This document shows positions 54,196 to 63,955 of a stretch of 64,000 nucleotides of DNA, piece after piece. This stretch comes from Pseudomonas sp. Teo4 (lineage in GTDB: Bacteria > Pseudomonadota > Gammaproteobacteria > Pseudomonadales > Pseudomonadaceae). A model generated the notes under the pieces. It was given only the letters and a program-made list of their open reading frames with translations, was not told the origin of the DNA and did no database searches. The stretch lies in the NCBI RefSeq assembly GCF_034387475.1, contig NZ_JAXCIL010000002.1, positions 1,178,001-1,242,000 on the forward strand, in the 5' to 3' direction. Position numbers and translations under genes: made by a program. Numbering within the stretch: the stretch's first letter is position 1; every line of letters begins with the position of its first letter.

Positions 54196-54975
54196 TTAGA
54201 TGGTCAGCGTCCAGTCATAGTCAACGATCAGCGGCGCATGCTGCGAGAAGCGCGGCTGACGTGGCAGACGGGCATTGCGCACGAAGCGGCGCAGGCCTGG
54301 GGTGAGGATCTGGTAGTCGAACCGGTAACCCAGGTTGAGCATTTCGGCCTGCTCGTTGTCCGGCCACCAGCTGTACTGGTCACCTTCACGGCTGACTTCA
54401 CGCAGCGCGTCCACATAGCCCATGTCGCCGGTGATGGCGTCCATCCAGGCGCGTTCCGGCGCCAGGAAACCAGGCGACTGCTGGCTGTCACGCCAGTTCT
54501 TGATGTCGAGCTTCTGCTGCGCCACGTAGAACGAGCCGCAATAGATGTACTCGCGACGCTTGCGCCGCTGCTTGTCCAGGTACTTGGCGAAGTCGTCCAT
54601 CAACTTGAACTTCTGGTTCAAGTCTTCGTCGCCGTTCATTCCCGATGGCAGCAGCAGCGTAGCGATGCTTACCTTGTCGAAATCGGCCTGCAGGTAACGC
54701 CCGTAGCGGTCGGCTGTCTCGAAGCCCAGGCCGGTGATGACTGCCTTGGGCTGCATCCGCGAATACAGTGCCACGCCACCTTGGGCGGGCACCTCCGCGT
54801 CGCAGGCATAAAGGAAATAGCCATCGAGCTGGAAAGCTGGGTCATCGAGTTCAAAGGCCGAGGCGCGGGTATCCTGAAGGCAGATGACGTCGGCATTCTG
54901 GGCTTGCAGCCAGCTGAGCAATCCACGCTCGGCCGCAGCCTGAATGCCATTAACGTTCACACTGATGATCCGCAT
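54196..54975 (-). CDS. crc: Catabolite repression control protein Crc
   Basis: 259-residue global catabolite-repression regulator that acts with Hfq on target mRNAs. The fold is exonuclease-III-like (MRIISVNVNGIQAAAERGLLSWLQAQNADVICLQDTRAS). Active-site residues are lost: CLQD for the exonuclease III Glu (CLQE), GSFYVA for the GDFNIA Asp/Asn, and SQHAPL for SDHCP. This is the known Crc pattern and indicates no nuclease activity. Start 54975 gives the normal length. It is divergent from pyrE over 79 bp and convergent with rph. Confidence 0.96.
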   Translation of the reverse strand: MRIISVNVNGIQAAAERGLLSWLQAQNADVICLQDTRASAFELDDPAFQLDGYFLYACDAEVPAQGGVALYSRMQPKAVITGLGFETADRYGRYLQADFDKVSIATLLLPSGMNGDEDLNQKFKLMDDFAKYLDKQRRKRREYIYCGSFYVAQQKLDIKNWRDSQQSPGFLAPERAWMDAITGDMGYVDALREVSREGDQYSWWPDNEQAEMLNLGYRFDYQILTPGLRRFVRNARLPRQPRFSQHAPLIVDYDWTLTI

Positions 54976-55054
54976 AAATGGCCCCAAAAATCTCGTGCGT
55001 GTATGATACCCGAGCTCAACTCATTTAGCTAAATCCGTGGTGCCCGGGACATTT

Positions 55055-55696
55055 ATGCAGCCGTATCAGCGCGACTTCATCCGTTTTGCCATCGATCGCG
55101 GGGTTCTGCGTTTCGGTGAATTCACCCTGAAATCGGGGCGTACCAGCCCGTACTTCTTCAATGCCGGCCTGTTCAACACAGGTTCCGCCCTGGCGCAGCT
55201 GGGTCGTTGCTATGCCGCGGCCATCGTCGACAGCAAGATTCCGTTCGACGTGCTGTTTGGCCCGGCCTACAAGGGTATCCCCCTGGCGGCGACCACTGCT
55301 GTGGCGCTGGCCGATCAGCATCAGCTCGATGTGCCTTGGTGCTTCAACCGCAAGGAAGCCAAGGACCACGGCGAAGGCGGCAGCCTGGTTGGCGCACCGC
55401 TGGCCGGTGACGTGCTGATCATCGACGACGTGATCACCGCCGGCACCGCCATTCGCGAAGTCATGCAGATCATCAACGCCCAGCAGGCCAAGGCCGCAGG
55501 CGTGCTGATCGCGCTGAACCGTGAAGAGCGCGGCAATGGCGAGCTGTCGGCGATCCAGGAAGTGGAACGCGACTTCGGCATTCCGGTGGTCAGCATCGTT
55601 TCGCTGACCCAGGTGCTGGAGTTCCTGGCCGATGACCCGCAGCTCAAGCAGCATCTGCCAGCCGTAGAGGCGTATCGGGCGCAGTACGGGATCTGA
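55055..55696 (+). CDS. pyrE: Orotate phosphoribosyltransferase
   Basis: 213-residue enzyme that makes OMP from orotate and PRPP in pyrimidine synthesis. The N-terminal [47 protein letters not shown], the [12 protein letters not shown] flexible loop and the PRPP motif [14 protein letters not shown] are standard. The start at 55055 is preferred over ATG-like codons 18 bp upstream. It has a strong terminator behind. Confidence 0.97.
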   Translation: MQPYQRDFIRFAIDRGVLRFGEFTLKSGRTSPYFFNAGLFNTGSALAQLGRCYAAAIVDSKIPFDVLFGPAYKGIPLAATTAVALADQHQLDVPWCFNRKEAKDHGEGGSLVGAPLAGDVLIIDDVITAGTAIREVMQIINAQQAKAAGVLIALNREERGNGELSAIQEVERDFGIPVVSIVSLTQVLEFLADDPQLKQHLPAVEAYRAQYGI

Positions 55697-55712
55697 TCCT
55701 GGCTTGGTAATG

Positions 55713-55747
55713 AAAAAGGCGACCTTCGATGAAGGTCGCCTTTTTTT
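55713..55747 (+). terminator. Terminator of pyrE
   Basis: A perfect stem AAAAAGGCGACCTTC/GAAGGTCGCCTTTTT with a GAT loop and a run of seven T. With A-runs on the other side it could also stop antisense or argB transcripts. Confidence 0.95.
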
Positions 55748-55761
55748 GTGCCGCCTGTTCC

Positions 55762-55837
55762 GGCCCTTTCGCGGGTAAACCCGCTCCCACAGGCGCGGTG
55801 CATTCCTTGTGGGAGCGGGTTTACCCGCGAAGAGGCC
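55762..55837. repeat. REP inverted pair, GCGGGTAAACCCGC type
   Basis: Arms GGCCCTTTCGCGGGTAAACC.../...GGTTTACCCGCGAAGAGGCC with small differences, loop about 15 bp. Its flavour matches the pair at 60786 but not the pair at 54068. It lies between the convergent pyrE and argB genes. Confidence 0.9.
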
Positions 55838-55848
55838 GGTGCAGGTTG

Positions 55849-56784
<936 letters not shown>

Positions 56785-58182
56785 TCAGAACGGCAGTTGC
56801 AGCTCAGGGGCAACCCGCAGCAACTGGGCACGGAAAACATCCTTGATACGTTGCAACTCGGCGTCGGTCTCGGCCTCGAAGCGCAGGACCAGCACCGGCG
56901 TGGTGTTGGAGGCGCGGACCAGGCCCCAGCCGTGGGTGTAGTCGACCCGCACACCGTCGATGGTGGTCAGGTTGGCATCGCCCCAGTCGGCGTCGCGTTG
57001 CAGTGCATCAATGATGCTGAATTTACCCTCGTCGGTCACATCAATATTGATTTCCGGCGTGGAAATATCGTTCGGGAATGCGGCGAACAGGGTTTCGGCA
57101 TCCTGGCCGGCCTTGCTGAGGATCTCCAGCAGGCGTGCGGCGCTGTAAATACCGTCGTCGAAACCATACCAGCGTTCCTTGATGAAGATATGGCCGCTCA
57201 TCTCGCCCGCAAGCAAGGAGCCGGTCTGCTTCATCTTCTTCTTGATCAACGAGTGACCGGTCTTCCACATTAGTGCGCGGCCACCGTGCTGTTCAATCAG
57301 CGGGGTCAGGCGGCGAGTGCATTTGACGTCGAAGATGATCTCGGCGCCAGGGTTACGCGCCAGAACGTCCTGAGCGAACAGCATCAACAGGCGGTCGGGG
57401 TAGACGATGCTGCCGGTGTTGGTCACCACGCCGACGCGGTCGCCGTCACCGTCGAAGGCCAGGCCGATGTCGGCACCGGTTTCCTTGACCTTGGCGATCA
57501 GGTCTTCGAGGTTTTCCGGCTTGCCCGGGTCCGGGTGGTGGTTGGGGAAATTGCCATCCACCTCGCAGAACAGCGGGATGACCTCGCAGCCCAGGGCTTC
57601 GATCAGTTGCGGTGCGATGACGCCCGCAGCGCCGTTGCCACAGTCCACCACTACCTTGAGCTTCTTGGCCAGCTTCACGTCAGCGACGATCTGCTGGAAG
57701 TAGCGGTCGAGGATCTCGACCTTCTGCACGCTGCCTTCGGCACGCGGCACGTCGTTGCTCTTCAGGCGGGTCAGCAGGGCCTGGATCTGTTCGTTGGCCA
57801 GGGTGTCGCCGGCGATGACGATCTTGAAACCGTTGTAGTCCGACGGGTTGTGGCTACCGGTGAGCATCACGCCCGACTTGCCGGCCAGCACGTTGGCGGC
57901 GAAGTACAGCGCCGGGGTCGGCACCAAGCCGACGTCGCTGACCTGGCAACCGGCGTCGACCAGGCCTTTGATCAGTTGCTCGACCAGCATGGGGCCGGAC
58001 AAGCGGCCGTCGCGGCCGACGGAAATCTGCGGTTCGCCCTGGGCGATGGTCTGCGCGCCGATGGCGCGGCCGATCCAGTAGGCGGTTTCGCCGTGCAGGG
58101 TCTTGCCGACCACGCCACGGATGTCATAGGCGCGGAAGATGCTGTCGGGCAGTGCGGGTACCAGGTGGGCCATGTCATTCAT
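56785..58182 (-). CDS. algC: Phosphomannomutase/phosphoglucomutase
   Basis: 465-residue enzyme of the alpha-D-phosphohexomutase family interconverting mannose and glucose 1- and 6-phosphates for alginate, LPS and rhamnolipid precursors. The phosphoserine motif is TGSHNPSDYNGFK, the metal loop is LAFDGDGDRVGVV, and GEMSGHIFIKERWYGFDDG is the sugar-binding loop. Two starts are possible (58182 or 58173); 58182 is used because GGGAG sits before it. Order coaBC-dut-algC-argB as in P. aeruginosa. Confidence 0.96.
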   Translation of the reverse strand: MNDMAHLVPALPDSIFRAYDIRGVVGKTLHGETAYWIGRAIGAQTIAQGEPQISVGRDGRLSGPMLVEQLIKGLVDAGCQVSDVGLVPTPALYFAANVLAGKSGVMLTGSHNPSDYNGFKIVIAGDTLANEQIQALLTRLKSNDVPRAEGSVQKVEILDRYFQQIVADVKLAKKLKVVVDCGNGAAGVIAPQLIEALGCEVIPLFCEVDGNFPNHHPDPGKPENLEDLIAKVKETGADIGLAFDGDGDRVGVVTNTGSIVYPDRLLMLFAQDVLARNPGAEIIFDVKCTRRLTPLIEQHGGRALMWKTGHSLIKKKMKQTGSLLAGEMSGHIFIKERWYGFDDGIYSAARLLEILSKAGQDAETLFAAFPNDISTPEINIDVTDEGKFSIIDALQRDADWGDANLTTIDGVRVDYTHGWGLVRASNTTPVLVLRFEAETDAELQRIKDVFRAQLLRVAPELQLPF

Positions 58183-58292
58183 CTCTGGAAACTCCCTTAG
58201 TCAAAGGCTTTTTGGCAGGCACAAACTGAACGCTTGGACGGTGGAATCGCCAGAGAGTTCGCCATCCTTGGCCTGAACGCTTGTCAGTCGGC

Positions 58293-58748
58293 TCAGTGGC
58301 TACCGGAATGGCCGAAGCCGCCTGCGCCGCGCTGAGTCTCGTCGAAGGCCTCGACGATATCGAAGTGGGCCTGTACCACCGGTACCAGCACCAGCTGCGC
58401 AATGCGCTCGCCGACGGCGATGGTGAATGGGGTATTGCCACGGTTCCAGCACGACACCATCAGCTCGCCCTGGTAGTCCGAGTCGATCAGCCCCACCAGG
58501 TTGCCGAGCACGATGCCGTGCTTATGGCCCAGGCCCGAGCGCGGCAGAATCATGGCGGCCAGGCCGGGGTCGCCGATGTAGATCGACAGGCCGGTTGGAA
58601 TCAGCAGGGTCTGGCCGGGCTCAAGGACAGTGTCTTCCTTGAGCAGGGCGCGCAGGTCAAGGCCGGCGGAGCCAGGGGTGGCGTATTGCGGCAGCGGGAA
58701 TTCGCTGCCCAGACGTGGGTCGAGAATCTTGGCTTGAAGAGCGTGCAT
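58293..58748 (-). CDS. dut: dUTP diphosphatase
   Basis: 151-residue trimeric dUTPase (dUTP to dUMP and pyrophosphate). All five motifs are visible: [38 protein letters not shown] and C-terminal [10 protein letters not shown]. It starts 5 nt after the coaBC stop, so the genes are one operon. A 110-bp gap separates it from algC. Confidence 0.97.
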   Translation of the reverse strand: MHALQAKILDPRLGSEFPLPQYATPGSAGLDLRALLKEDTVLEPGQTLLIPTGLSIYIGDPGLAAMILPRSGLGHKHGIVLGNLVGLIDSDYQGELMVSCWNRGNTPFTIAVGERIAQLVLVPVVQAHFDIVEAFDETQRGAGGFGHSGSH

Positions 58749-58753
58749 GTAAC

Positions 58754-59965
58754 TTATTGAACCTGGTTGAGCCGTTCGGCGATGAAGGCGACCAGCTGGC
58801 GGGCAATCTTGCCTTTGCTGGTTTGCGCGAAGAGGGTCTGGTGTTGCTGGCGGTCGATCACGGTCAGGGCGTTCTCCTCGCTGTTGAAGCCGATGCTGGG
58901 GTTGGCCACATCATTGGCGACGATCAGGTCGAGGTTCTTGTCCTTGAGCTTGCGCGTGGCGTAATCGAGCAAGTGTTCGGTCTCGGCGGCGAAGCCGACG
59001 CTGAACGGGCGGTCGTCACGGCCAGCGATGGTGGCGAGGATATCCGGATTGCGCACCATCTGCAGCAGCATGCCGTCGCCAGTCGTAGGATCTTTCTTGA
59101 GTTTTTGCGTGGCGACGACCTCCGGGCGGTAGTCCGCGACCGCCGCAGAAGCGATGAACAGGTCGCACGGCATGGCCGCCTCACAGGCTGCGAGCATGTC
59201 CCGCGCGCTCACCACGTCGATACGGGTGACCCGGTCAGGTGTCGGCAGGTGCACGGGACCGGTGACGAGGGTCACCCGAGCCCCGGCTTCTGCGGCCGCT
59301 TCGGCCAGGGCAAAGCCCATCTTCCCGGAGCTATGATTGGTGATGTAGCGCACCGGGTCGATGTTTTCCTGGGTCGGGCCGGCGGTGATCAGCACGTGTT
59401 TGCCGGTCAGTGCCTCGCGTTTGAAGCTTTCGGCGGCGCACCAGGCTAGGTCGGTAGGTTCCAGCATGCGGCCAAGGCCGACGTCGCCACATGCCTGGCT
59501 GCCTGAGGCTGGGCCAAACACTTGGATGCCACGGCTCTTGAGCAGGTCGAGGTTGGCCTGGGTGGCCGGGTCGCGCCACATGGCCTGGTTCATGGCGGGG
59601 GCCACGGCCACGGTGGCGTCGGTGGCCAGCACCAGGGTGGTCAGCAGGTCGTCGGCCATGCCTTGGGCCACGCGCGCCATGAGGTCGGCGGTGGCGGGGG
59701 CGATGAGCACCAGGTCGGCCCATTTGGCCAGTTCGATATGGCCCATGGCCGCTTCGGCGGCAGGGTCGAGCAGATCCATGTGCACCGGGTGTCCGGAGAG
59801 CGCCTGCAGGGTCAACGGGGTGATGAACTCGGCACCACCACGGGTCATGACGACGCGCACCTGCGCGCCGTGCTCCAGGAGTCGGCGAATCAGCTCGGCA
59901 CTCTTGTAGGCGGCAATGCCGCCACCCACGCCGAGAACGATGCGCTTGCGATACAGCCGCTGCAT
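58754..59965 (-). CDS. coaBC: Bifunctional phosphopantothenoylcysteine decarboxylase/synthase
   Basis: 403-residue enzyme of coenzyme A synthesis. The N-terminal CoaC flavoprotein has [19 protein letters not shown], the APAMNQAMW segment and a cysteine-containing [14 protein letters not shown] loop. The C-terminal CoaB half begins near [32 protein letters not shown]. Start 59965 has AAGG before it. It is the first gene of coaBC-dut and divergent from radC over 126 bp. Confidence 0.97.
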   Translation of the reverse strand: MQRLYRKRIVLGVGGGIAAYKSAELIRRLLEHGAQVRVVMTRGGAEFITPLTLQALSGHPVHMDLLDPAAEAAMGHIELAKWADLVLIAPATADLMARVAQGMADDLLTTLVLATDATVAVAPAMNQAMWRDPATQANLDLLKSRGIQVFGPASGSQACGDVGLGRMLEPTDLAWCAAESFKREALTGKHVLITAGPTQENIDPVRYITNHSSGKMGFALAEAAAEAGARVTLVTGPVHLPTPDRVTRIDVVSARDMLAACEAAMPCDLFIASAAVADYRPEVVATQKLKKDPTTGDGMLLQMVRNPDILATIAGRDDRPFSVGFAAETEHLLDYATRKLKDKNLDLIVANDVANPSIGFNSEENALTVIDRQQHQTLFAQTSKGKIARQLVAFIAERLNQVQ

Positions 59966-60091
59966 AGGCTTGCCTTTTTCCAGTGAAAGCGGGCGGCGAC
60001 GATAACTGCCTGCGGCAGAACGTCGCATGTACGAGGCGAAATAGATTAACACAGGGCCGAAACGCGCCGCAGTAGGTTGCCAGGAGGGGGT

Positions 60092-60772
60092 ATGAACATC
60101 AGGGAGTGGCCGGTGGAAGAACGGCCGAGGGAGAAGTTGTTGTTGCGTGGGGCGGCGGTGTTATCCGACGCCGAGCTGGTGGCCGTTCTGCTGGGCTCGG
60201 GAGTTGCCGGGCGCAACGTTCTGGACCTGGCGCGAGGGCTGTTGGTGCGGTTTGGTGGCCTTCGGCAGTTTCTTGAGGCTGATCGCGAAGCCGTCCTGCG
60301 TGAGCCTGGCCTGGGGCCGGTGAAGTACGCCCAGTTGCAGGCGCTGCTGGAGATCGGCCGACGTTACCTCGATGAGCATATCGAGCGTACACCGGTGCTG
60401 GAGAGTCCGGCGGCGGTGCGACGTTATCTCAAGGCCATGCTGCGCCACGAGGCCAGTGAAGTGTTCGGTTGCCTGTTTCTGGATACCAAACATCGGCCGT
60501 TGGCATTCGAGATCCTGTTCAGGGGGACGATCGACCGGGCCGGTATCTACCCGCGGGAGGTGGTGCGGCGGGCACTGCTGCATAACGCGGCAGCATTGAT
60601 CCTGTGCCACAACCATCCGTCAGGTAGCTGCGAGCCGAGCCAGGATGATGTGCACATGACGCTTTCGCTGAAGCGAGGGCTGGCGCTGATCGATGTGCGG
60701 GTGCTGGATCACATAATCATTGGCGATGGAGAGCCGCTGTCGATGGTCGAGCATGGGTGGATCGTGGCCTAG
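60092..60772 (+). CDS. radC: RadC-family JAB/MPN-domain protein
   Basis: 226-residue protein with an N-terminal helix-hairpin-like region ([36 protein letters not shown]) and the C-terminal JAB metal site [14 protein letters not shown]. The original assignment to DNA repair in E. coli has been withdrawn, and cellular function is unclear. An excellent AGGAGGGGG precedes ATG 60092. Single-gene unit, divergent from coaBC. Confidence 0.95.
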   Translation: MNIREWPVEERPREKLLLRGAAVLSDAELVAVLLGSGVAGRNVLDLARGLLVRFGGLRQFLEADREAVLREPGLGPVKYAQLQALLEIGRRYLDEHIERTPVLESPAAVRRYLKAMLRHEASEVFGCLFLDTKHRPLAFEILFRGTIDRAGIYPREVVRRALLHNAAALILCHNHPSGSCEPSQDDVHMTLSLKRGLALIDVRVLDHIIIGDGEPLSMVEHGWIVA

Positions 60773-60785
60773 CGCCGTCATTTCC

Positions 60786-60879
60786 GGCCCTTTCGCGGGT
60801 AAACCCGCTCCCACAGGTCCATCACAGCCTTTGAAGGGTGTGGAAACCTTGTGGGAGCGGGTTTACCCGCGAAAGGGCC
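60786..60879. repeat. REP inverted pair, GCGGGTAAACCCGC type
   Basis: Arms 60786-60817 and 60848-60879, near-perfect (GGCCCTTTCGCGGGTAAACCCGCTCCCACAGG and complement). It lies between the convergent radC and substrate-binding-protein genes. Confidence 0.92.
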
Positions 60880-60888
60880 GTCGCAGGC

Positions 60889-62478
60889 TCAGCGGGTCAC
60901 CGAGACCTTGCTGAAATCCAGCCGCCCAAACGGGCTCACCTGGTACCCCTCGACCCCTTGGCGCAGCAAGGTCGCGGCCGTCGGATGCGCCAGCGGCACC
61001 CACAGCGCCTGCTGCTGGATGAGCGTCTGCGCCTGCTGGTACAGCCGGCTGCGCACGCTCTGGTCATTGGTGGTGCGCCCGGCGCTGATCAGCTGGTCCA
61101 GTCGGCTGTCGCAGAACCGTGCGAAGTTGGTCCCCGACTTTACCGCAGCACAGGAAAACTGCGGGCTGAGGAAGTTGTCCGGGTCGCCGTTGTCGCCGGC
61201 CCAGCCCATGAACAGCAGGTCGTGCTCGCCGGCTTTGGCGCGGCGGATCAGCTCGCCCCATTCGATGACCTTTATCTCGGCCTTGATGCCAACTTTGGCG
61301 AGGTCCGCCTGGAGCATCTGTGCGCCGAGGCTGGGGTTGGGGTTGAGCAGGCTTCCCGACGGACGGGTCCAGATCGTGGTGCTGAACCCCTCTGGCAAGC
61401 CGGCCTTGGCAAGCAGGGACTTGGCCTTGGTCGGGTCCATCGCGTAGCCAGGCAGGTCCTTGGCGTAGCTCCAGGTGTTGGGCGGGTAGGGGCCGTTGGC
61501 GGCGGTGGCGGTGTCTTCGAACACGGCCTTGAGGTAGGCCTGCCTGTCGAACGCCAGGTTGATGGCCTGACGGACCTCAGGCTTGTCCAGCGGCGGGTGC
61601 TCGCTGTTGATGGCGACGAAGGCGGTCATGAAGGCGGGTGTGGTGGCCACCTTGAGGTTGCCGTCCTTGCCTGCTTCGGCGATGTCCAGCGGCTTGGGCG
61701 ACAGGGCCACCTGGCATTCCCCGCGCTTGAGCTTCTGCAGGCGCACGTTGGCGTCAGGGGTGATGGCGTAGATCAGTGGGTCGACCGCAGGTTTGCCGTC
61801 GAAATAGTCGGGGTTGGCGCGGTAGCGCACCACGGCGTCTTTCTGGAAACGCTGGAAAACGAACGGGCCAGTACCGATCGGTTGGCTGTTGAGTTTGTCC
61901 GGGGTGCCGGCCTTGAGCAGCTTGTCGGCGTATTCGGCTGAGTAGATCGAGGCGAAGCCCATGCTAAGGGTGGGCAGGAACGTGGCGTCCGCGTGGGTCA
62001 GGGTGAAGCGCACGCTGTTCGGCTCCGGCGCTTCGATCGACTTGATCAGGCTATCCAGTTGCAGCGACTGGGCATGCGGGTAACCGCCTGGGGCTGTCTT
62101 GTGCCAGGCATGGGCGGGGTAAAGCATGCGCTGGAAGCTGAACAGCACGTCGTCGGCATTCAGCTCGCGGGTGGGTTTGAAGTAAGGCGTGGTGTGAAAC
62201 TTGACGCCTTCGTGCAGCTTGAAGTCGTAGACCAGGCCATCGGCCGACACCGTCCAGCTCTGTGCCAGGCTCGGTACCACCTTGCCCTGGGCAGCATCGA
62301 ACTCCACAAGGCGGTTCATCAGCACATCGGCCGAGGCATTGGTGGTGGTCAGCGAGTTGTACTGGACCACATCGAAGCCCTCGGGGCTGGCTTCGCTGCA
62401 AACGCTCAGCGGGGCCGCCTGGGCGAGGCCGGTAGCAAGCAGGGAGGTGATCAATAAGGAAAGGGCGGCGGCACGCAT
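60889..62478 (-). CDS. Peptide/opine-type ABC transporter substrate-binding protein
   Basis: 529-residue periplasmic binding protein of the DppA/OppA family (SBP family 5), for oligopeptides or related solutes. Signal peptide: RAAALSLLITSLLATGLAQA. The mature region opens as LSVCSEASPEGFDVVQYNSLTTTNASADVLMNRLVEF, characteristic of DppA-type proteins; LNSQPIGTGPFVFQRFQKD is the other family mark. AAGGAG before ATG 62478; TTG 3 bp earlier is not needed. No permease genes adjoin, so the partner transporter lies elsewhere. Ligand unknown. Confidence 0.93.
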   Translation of the reverse strand: MRAAALSLLITSLLATGLAQAAPLSVCSEASPEGFDVVQYNSLTTTNASADVLMNRLVEFDAAQGKVVPSLAQSWTVSADGLVYDFKLHEGVKFHTTPYFKPTRELNADDVLFSFQRMLYPAHAWHKTAPGGYPHAQSLQLDSLIKSIEAPEPNSVRFTLTHADATFLPTLSMGFASIYSAEYADKLLKAGTPDKLNSQPIGTGPFVFQRFQKDAVVRYRANPDYFDGKPAVDPLIYAITPDANVRLQKLKRGECQVALSPKPLDIAEAGKDGNLKVATTPAFMTAFVAINSEHPPLDKPEVRQAINLAFDRQAYLKAVFEDTATAANGPYPPNTWSYAKDLPGYAMDPTKAKSLLAKAGLPEGFSTTIWTRPSGSLLNPNPSLGAQMLQADLAKVGIKAEIKVIEWGELIRRAKAGEHDLLFMGWAGDNGDPDNFLSPQFSCAAVKSGTNFARFCDSRLDQLISAGRTTNDQSVRSRLYQQAQTLIQQQALWVPLAHPTAATLLRQGVEGYQVSPFGRLDFSKVSVTR

Positions 62479-62663
62479 CAAAGCTCCTTGGCGAGTCAGT
62501 GGCCCATCTGCCAGTGCAGTCTGGAAATGTCCTACCCTAGTGCGCGCGTCGGGAAATGGCCACCCTCTTTTTATGCCAGTCTGCGACGAGCGGTCGACAG
62601 CCCGGCGCGCGAGTCGCTATGCTGCCCGCGCGCCATTGGCAGCAAACGGATGCTCATCTTCTG

Positions 62664-62692
62664 TTGTTGCGGCGTAGTCTTTCTGGTATAAA
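62664..62692 (+). promoter_or_regulatory. rpmB promoter, -35 TTGTTG and -10 TATAAA
   Basis: TTGTTG (62664-62669) and TATAAA (62687-62692) are separated by exactly 17 bp. Transcription would begin near 62699, leaving a leader of about 140 nt before rpmB. Confidence 0.75.
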
Positions 62693-62698
62693 GCAGCG

Positions 62699-62839
62699 CT
62701 CTTTTCTAGGGGCTCGGCCTGTCGCATCAGCGGATCCGGTCGATAAGACCTCCAGAATCACGGCGCCTGGCGCCAAAGACTGAGAGATTAAGCGGCCAAC
62801 CCATGCCGGGTTGGGCATGAGGTTTTAGAGGGCTGAGTC
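62699..62839 (+). other. Long leader of the rpmBG transcript
   Basis: About 140 nt with no reading frame of note. It holds a stem around GCCAACCC/GGGTTGGGC (62795-62815) ending 24 nt before the start codon. Ribosomal protein leaders often carry autoregulatory structures; a known motif was not recognised here. Confidence 0.45.
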
Positions 62840-63076
62840 ATGTCGAGAGTCTGTCAAGTTACTGGTAAGGGTCCAGTAACCGGGAACAACATTTCCCACG
62901 CAAACAACAAAACCCGTCGTCGTTTCCTGCCGAACCTGCAGCACCACCGTTTCTGGGTTGAATCCGAGAACCGTTTCGTGCGTCTGCGCGTTTCCGCCAA
63001 AGGCATGCGTATCATCGACAAGCGCGGCATCGACGCCGTTCTGGTTGATATCCGTAAAGCTGGCGCCAAGGTCTAA
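62840..63076 (+). CDS. rpmB: 50S ribosomal protein L28
   Basis: 78-residue ribosomal protein L28. [28 protein letters not shown] is the family signature and is followed by [29 protein letters not shown]. It is the first gene of rpmBG, with a long leader and a strong promoter. It lacks the cysteine pairs seen in zinc-binding (C+) versions, with a single Cys at residue 5. Confidence 0.98.
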   Translation: MSRVCQVTGKGPVTGNNISHANNKTRRRFLPNLQHHRFWVESENRFVRLRVSAKGMRIIDKRGIDAVLVDIRKAGAKV

Positions 63077-63087
63077 GGGAGAACATC

Positions 63088-63243
63088 ATGCGTGAATTGA
63101 TCCGTCTGGTTTCGAGTGCCGGTACCGGCCACTTCTACACCACCGACAAGAACAAGCGCACCACTCCGGACAAAATCGAGATCAAGAAATACGATCCGGT
63201 TGTTCGCAAGCACGTGGTGTACAAGGAAGCCAAGATCAAGTAA
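63088..63243 (+). CDS. rpmG: 50S ribosomal protein L33
   Basis: 51-residue ribosomal protein L33 ([18 protein letters not shown]...), 11 bp after rpmB with AGGGAGAA upstream. There are no cysteines, so it is the zinc-independent (C-) form. Short enough to be missed by length cutoffs. Followed by a terminator. Confidence 0.98.
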   Translation: MRELIRLVSSAGTGHFYTTDKNKRTTPDKIEIKKYDPVVRKHVVYKEAKIK

Positions 63244-63256
63244 TTGATCGGCGACC

Positions 63257-63293
63257 AAAAAAAACCCGCATCCGAAAGGAGGCGGGTTTTTTT
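63257..63293. terminator. Bidirectional terminator after rpmG
   Basis: AAAACCCGC/GCGGGTTTT stem with an inner TCC-GAAA-GGA stem-loop and T-runs on both strands. It serves rpmBG and the convergent I78-like gene. Confidence 0.93.
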
Positions 63294-63309
63294 ATGCTTG
63301 CGTGGCAGA

Positions 63310-63513
63310 TCAGTTGAAGCTGAAGCCTTGGATCAGGCCGTTGGCATCAGTGTTGATGTGGATCCGATCAGGGTCGTATTCCTTGGTGCTGATTTCCTTG
63401 GGGCCGACGATGCGAGTGCGGCCGGTAATCTCAGCGATGGTGTTTTTTACCGAAGGTTCGTATGGCGTACCGATCAGGTGAGCCAGGGCTTGCAGGGCTT
63501 GTTCGTTGTTCAT
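63310..63513 (-). CDS. I78-family peptidase inhibitor-like protein
   Basis: 67-residue protein resembling the inhibitor I78 domain (pattern: hydrophobic-LIGTPYEPSV...GRTRIVGP...ST-x-DPDRIHINTDANGLIQGF). Typical I78 proteins are exported and have two cysteines; this one has neither a signal peptide nor cysteines, so it is probably cytoplasmic and may not inhibit proteases. Start 63513 is the only sensible ATG. Downstream of the cupin gene on the same strand. Function uncertain. Confidence 0.72.
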   Translation of the reverse strand: MNNEQALQALAHLIGTPYEPSVKNTIAEITGRTRIVGPKEISTKEYDPDRIHINTDANGLIQGFSFN

Positions 63514-63595
63514 GGTGAGTTACCTTTGAAAGAGGATGGCCCGAATTGGGCAGGTCCATCCTCTTCCAGGGCTGCATCGAGCATGTGCTACATAG

Positions 63596-63955
63596 TTATT
63601 TTTGCTCGAACATCACATAGATCTTGCGGCAAGGCTCCAGCACCTCCCAGGTGCCTTTGAAGCCAGCCGGGATGACAAACCGATCACCGGTACGCAGGGT
63701 CTTGGCATTGCCTTCCTGATCGCGCAGCACCGAAACGCCCTGAACGATTTCACAGTACTCGTGCTCGGTGTAGTTCACCGTCCACTGGCCGATTTCGCCT
63801 TCCCACACACCTGCAGCGAACTGCCCGCAGGGGCTGGAATAGTGGTTGTAGACCGCTTGGTCCGGCTCGCCCTTGATGATTTTTTCCGCTGCCGGACGGT
63901 AGCGTTCAGCCTCGGTCAGAACCTGGGCGAAGTCGATGATGCTGGCGATGCTCAT
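63596..63955 (-). CDS. Cupin-domain protein
   Basis: 119-residue single-domain cupin of the EutQ/DUF861-like type. The motifs GEIGQWTVNYTEHEYCEIVQGVSVLRD and KTLRTGDRFVIPAGFKGTWEVLEPCRKIYVM fit cupin motifs 1 and 2; only one histidine (in TEHE) and a glutamate match typical metal ligands, so metal binding is uncertain. AGGAG site before ATG 63955. Members are often linked to small-molecule metabolism of unknown kind. The promoter lies near the window edge. Confidence 0.8.
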   Translation of the reverse strand: MSIASIIDFAQVLTEAERYRPAAEKIIKGEPDQAVYNHYSSPCGQFAAGVWEGEIGQWTVNYTEHEYCEIVQGVSVLRDQEGNAKTLRTGDRFVIPAGFKGTWEVLEPCRKIYVMFEQK

